From Sphagnum magellanicum (lineage: Eukaryota > Streptophyta > Sphagnopsida > Sphagnales > Sphagnaceae): 64,000 nt of DNA. A program made the translations under genes and the position numbers. The stretch is from assembly GCA_021904315.1 (NCBI GenBank), contig CM038907.1:1798001-1862000 (forward strand), given 5' to 3'. The notes beneath the pieces are model-generated. The model saw only the letters and a program-made list of their open reading frames with translations. It did no database searches and was not told where the DNA came from. Each line of letters opens with the position of its first letter. Within the stretch, counting starts at the first letter, position 1. Shown one piece after another: positions 60,216 through 64,000 of this stretch.

Positions 60216-61859
60216 TAACCCTTTTTTCCCTCTCTTCTGGCAAATTGAAAACCCTCTGGAATCACTTCATTTTTCAATTTTTGATTTGAATTTCTCTTTT
60301 TGGCAAAAAAAAATCCAGTTGAAAAAAAGGCTGTGAACAGTGAAAACTCCTCTCTCTCTCTTTCATTTTTGCCTTGAATTGGTGGCTTTTCCCCTGAAAT
60401 GGTAGTAGCATTGCAAGTTCAACATTTCAGCCTTGAATAATTATTTTGAAGATTCCATGTTGAAAATAAAATATTCCAACATATTCTAGAAAATTTTCCT
60501 TCACAGAATTTTTTTTCTTTGAAAATAAAATACTTACAAATTTTCAATGTTTCTAAAAATAACTTAGTTATTGTCAAATTTAGTGATATTTTTTTCAATT
60601 TTTGGCGATTTTTCTCTCAAAAAATCATATAATTTGTGACAAAAAATTTCCAAATATTGCGATAGTGCAAAATAGGCGCCTGCTCCACACTGAAAATCAA
60701 ATATAAAAATCTGATGGTTTTTACTATTTTTGTTCCCTCACTTTTGACAATTGAAAATCATTTCTTTTATGAAATTTTGAATTTCACTTTTTTGCCAAAT
60801 TTTCACCTGGAAAAAAGGGTCTGCTCCTCATCATGTCCCTTGGACAATTGAAAAGGAACCCCCAAAAAAAGGGCAATCAAAACTAGCATTCAAAGTGTAA
60901 CATGATTGTCATAAAGAAACAATTGTTCACCCCATAGCACAATACAAAAAGTTAGGGGTCAATGTACTAAAGAGTAAGCAAGAACAACCCATGAAACATT
61001 CTTAAGAACTCAAAATCTCTTTGGTTACAAAATAGGACTACTCTTTTTGTAAGGAAAAGGGCCAAGGTCCAAGCTTATAATCCTAGAAACTAGAAAATCA
61101 ACATTGACATAAAAAAACTCTAATCTACAAGGTTTACGGCCATCCACATCAGATACACAATAGCTCCTCCATGGTAGAAAACAAAAAGTTCTTCCTTCAT
61201 CACCTACTTTTTTCTTGTAACATGGAACCCAACCCACAACCCTTAAAGAAAAAAATGGTGGGCCATCTGGATTAGATAATCCCTCAATGGTAGAAAAAGT
61301 TGTCACATTCACTCTATTATACAAGGCTAACTCCCCCAAACATCACAAAATCCCTAAAAACCCCACATCTTCTTGTGAAGAATCTTGAAACAGCACAAAA
61401 TCCCAAAACACCATAGAAGCTTACTACCATGCCCTCTAATCTACCACAATCCCCTTATCAAACCCAGAACCTGAAATCGACAAATTTTAACTAATTTCTA
61501 AAGTATACTTAACATTAATGTGACAACTTTGCATGCCTCCATTGTTTCATCAGTTTCCAAATGCCCACCTTAGCTTAGTGCACAATGTAACCAAAAAGAA
61601 AGGAAAAACATGAAGACCTTTTGTCCATCAACCAACAACTTAAAGCTACCACCTCCTCATCATACTTGCAAATAATCGAAAAAAACCTAAAGTTTAATAA
61701 TGTTATCATCCACTTCCAAAAGCCCAATGTAACCCCTATCATCTTCATTTTCTTCCATCAACATTCCTTCCATTTCAATGAAGTTTTCCATGGACATTAT
61801 ATGACGCACCCCAAGCTCCTTAATGGACTCAAAAGTGAATCCGAACTGAAGACAATGGA

Positions 61860-62720
61860 AAAGCAAGGAGTTGGGGCACGCTCCTTAGCTCGTAGCACTT
61901 TAAAGGGGTAGAGGGGCGTGCTGGAGCTCCGGGATGGGACTAGGAAAAGTGACAAACATCAACTACTCACACGGACCTGCACAAACCAACACAATGTGGT
62001 TAGTGCATAATTGGAGCACTTTTGGTGCTAGGATGAGCCACAGGCAAACTCAAACTCACAAGACTCACCATGGCCCGGACTTGGGGGAAGCCACCACCTT
62101 CCCCCTTATAGTATACTTTGTGCCTCTCCACAAGGCTCACATCCAAATGGCTTTTTGTCTTGGGACTCCCAAGTGGGAATCCCGAAATTGCCAAAGTTGG
62201 GACTCTTGCAACTTTGGGGCCCCATAACTTTGTGTGCAGACCTCCAATTGAGATGAGGTCTAAAACAAAGTTATAGCCCTCATCGAGAGCTTTGCAACAA
62301 TATGTTGCACACCACCTGCATGCAAGGAAATCGAGGTGATTCTTGACTTTTAGTGGTTGGGAATCAAATCGCCAACTTGACTCTTGGCCCTTCCTTTGGC
62401 CATAACTTGTGTTTCAGATGTCCAAATGTGTCATGCGAGCCCATTTTAGACATTTACGTTTCAATAGCTTTTTAATGGTATGAAAAACTCCTTGAGCCAT
62501 TGGGTTTTGACCCTTGCAATCCTTCTTTGAACATTCGGGAATCCACTGGGACTCCAACTCCCAACATGGGAGTTCACTTGGGAGTGTGAAGGTTCTTTCC
62601 CTCACACTCTTTTGCACTCCCGGGGGCATGAAAATGCAACTCCCGGGCTTAGTCTTGGCCCGCACCCTTGTAAGCCTTTTTCTTTAATCGCGAGCCCAAG
62701 GCTAGGGTTGCGACATTATA
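61860..62720 (-). mobile_element. GC-richer insertion, possibly a solo LTR or element end
   Basis: An 860-bp island of higher GC with sharp edges. On the minus strand it would begin TGTCGCAACCCTAGCC, and it contains paired words such as ACTCCCAAGTGAACTCCCAT. It lies directly next to the hAT fragment at 62741. No primer-binding site, tract or coding region was found. The LTR reading is a guess from the TG start and edge contrast. Confidence 0.3.
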
Positions 62721-62740
62721 CCTGCCCAAACATTATTTAA

Positions 62741-63530
62741 TCAAATTTTATAAATGTTCACAAGCATCTCTAAATTTTGTATGCCCCATATGGACCATTG
62801 CATGTTTGTGCATATACCAACAATGTTAAATACCCTTTCACTTTCAATTTGTGACCCAACAATCCCTAGAATATGTCGGGCTACAAAAACAACATAAGAA
62901 AATTGTGATTCATGAACTTTCCACCATGCAAGCAAGTTTTTGCATTCCTCATCACTTACCTTCCTAATTCTATAATGTTTTAGATGTTCCTTGACCACTA
63001 ATAAAACCATTTCTTTGTTAGTTTCCATTAGGTTATACAATGACCCAACTCTAGATTTATTCGCTTCAAAATTAATCATTATAGAAACAACAATAGTTTC
63101 ACTTGTAGCATAATGGTTCAAAAACTTATAAACATGAACCAATAACAGAAATAAAACATACATGTCATATTCACCTACAATTAAAGCATCTTTTTCCTTC
63201 CCAACATACTAAACGACCAACCCTAAACCTTTGAAACGTGGGTCTAACATCATATTCAACATATTATGAACTTTGCATTCTTGAAAGGATAACAAAAGGA
63301 AAGGAAGGCCAAAAGAACAATTACCACTTGCTTTTGCATCAAAATCCTGAGTTTTCGAAGAATCAGGGACCAAACATTGTACTTGCATTTTGATGACTAA
63401 AGAAATTGCAGCAACAAGTGCATCAAATAATAACTGATAGCCTTGGTTTTGGTTAACAACACACTGGATAACAATGGGCCCCAATGTATTAAAAATAATT
63501 TGGGCAGTGTGAGGTGACTTCTCGTCCCTC
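62741..63530 (-). pseudogene. hAT transposase C-terminal half with one in-frame stop
   Basis: Minus strand, one reading frame from about 63505 to 62741: AQIIFNTLGPIVIQCVVNQN, LLFDALVAAISLVIKMQ, NMMLDPRFKGLGLVV, a TAG stop at 63209-63211, then YVGKEKDALIVGEYD, LLAWWKVHESQFSYVVFVAR, ILGIVGSQIESERVFNIVGI and NLEMLVNIYK. This covers the end of the catalytic domain and the C-terminal dimerisation (hATC) domain, with its WW and SERVF marks. Apart from the stop the frame is intact, so this copy is younger than the ones at 28.9 and 53.8 kb. The N-terminal half is not adjacent. Confidence 0.85.
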
Positions 63531-63775
63531 TACTCCCGGTTCTACAAGGTGATTATGCATGGAAGCACAAATGCTACTAATGAAGGACAATTACAAATGT
63601 AATTTTGGAAATTAGATTGCGTTTGTAGTTGAAGTTAAGTAACCTACCTCCTATGCATTATTTATGATTAAAACTGATAGATATATTTTCCCAAGCTCAC
63701 CCACTACACGTTCTAGGACTTTGTGCCAAATTGTCATTCATCCAAACCAATGTTTAAGGACTTAACACCATGTCC

Positions 63776-64000
63776 AACCTTGCTGCAGACCACTAGTCAC
63801 TTAAAATGTTGTTTCTCACACATAGATTATTCAAATCCGGCTTGCCATAACTCTCTAGAAAGCTAACAACAAGGCGCAACTACCTACCAAATCTCATGGT
63901 CTGCAGCTACGACAGTAATGAGTTATACTACCAAACCCGAGAGGGTTTTACAAAGGTGATGATCAAACCTTGCTGCAGACCACTAGTCACTTAAATTGTT
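63776..64000. repeat. Direct repeat with 190-bp period at the right edge
   Basis: AACCTTGCTGCAGACCACTA followed by GTCACTTAAA occurs at about 63776 and again at about 63966, differing by one base in the last positions. It may be the start of a longer tandem array that continues outside the window. Confidence 0.7.

Larger units (their letters stand above)
33186..64000. other. 31-kb gene-poor block
   Basis: No intact host gene was recognised in this block on either strand. Stretches not covered by specific entries (36.3-37.8, 38.9-39.4, 41.1-42.6, 43.9-46.0, 46.2-47.3, 54.5-55.4, 56.1-59.7, 60.2-61.9 kb) are AT-rich. They hold only short unrelated ORFs, homopolymers and scattered transposon-like words. 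Confidence 0.5.

Noticed and set aside
61025..61339. 104-codon minus-strand ORF
   Set aside because: No recognised domain. The stretch contains internal near-repeats (around 61140-61200 and 61255-61320), so the open frame may be chance.

Overview
The window reads as nuclear DNA of a land plant. Five split genes with GT-AG introns encode plant organelle proteins: leucine synthesis, photosystem I assembly, a chloroplast SppA protease, plant complex II subunit 6 and a plant alpha/beta-hydrolase. TTTAGGG-type telo-box motifs occur near several of them, intergenic DNA is very AT-rich, and there are relics of hAT, Harbinger-like and CACTA-like elements. The lineage cannot be fixed from sequence alone. 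A non-seed plant (bryophyte, lycophyte or fern grade) is my guess, not a result.

Layout. About 1-11.7 kb is a gene cluster on the minus strand: isopropylmalate dehydratase large subunit (5' half only, running off the left edge), a YCF3-interacting-protein-1-like gene, and a membrane-anchored alpha/beta-hydrolase. From 11.7 to 18.1 kb is AT-rich DNA without genes, followed by a GC-rich tandem-repeat island. From 20.2 to 25.4 kb is a complete 13-exon SppA gene on the plus strand. At 31.9-33.2 kb is a two-exon SDH6 gene, preceded by a 70-bp tandem array. The remaining 31 kb holds no intact gene that I can support. It contains tandem repeats, small DNA transposons, three decayed hAT transposase fragments (one more lies at 28.7 kb), and a strongly decayed mitochondrial insertion.

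The most notable observation is that mitochondrial insertion. On the minus strand, between about 53.1 and 48.0 kb, the 3' end of small-subunit rRNA, 5S rRNA, an initiator-type tRNA with CAT anticodon and the 5' third of large-subunit rRNA follow one another in one orientation. All are eroded mainly by C-to-T and G-to-A changes. The second is a reading-frame conflict in the transit-peptide exon of the isopropylmalate dehydratase gene: the natural donor site breaks the frame by two bases, while an upstream GTAATG donor restores it.

The five genes do not form one pathway. Four of the products (isopropylmalate dehydratase, the Y3IP1-like protein and SppA in the plastid, SDH6 in the mitochondrion) are organelle proteins encoded in the nucleus; where the hydrolase acts is unknown. 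All exon coordinates were read by eye from splice motifs, phase continuity and recalled family alignments, so they should be tested against transcripts.
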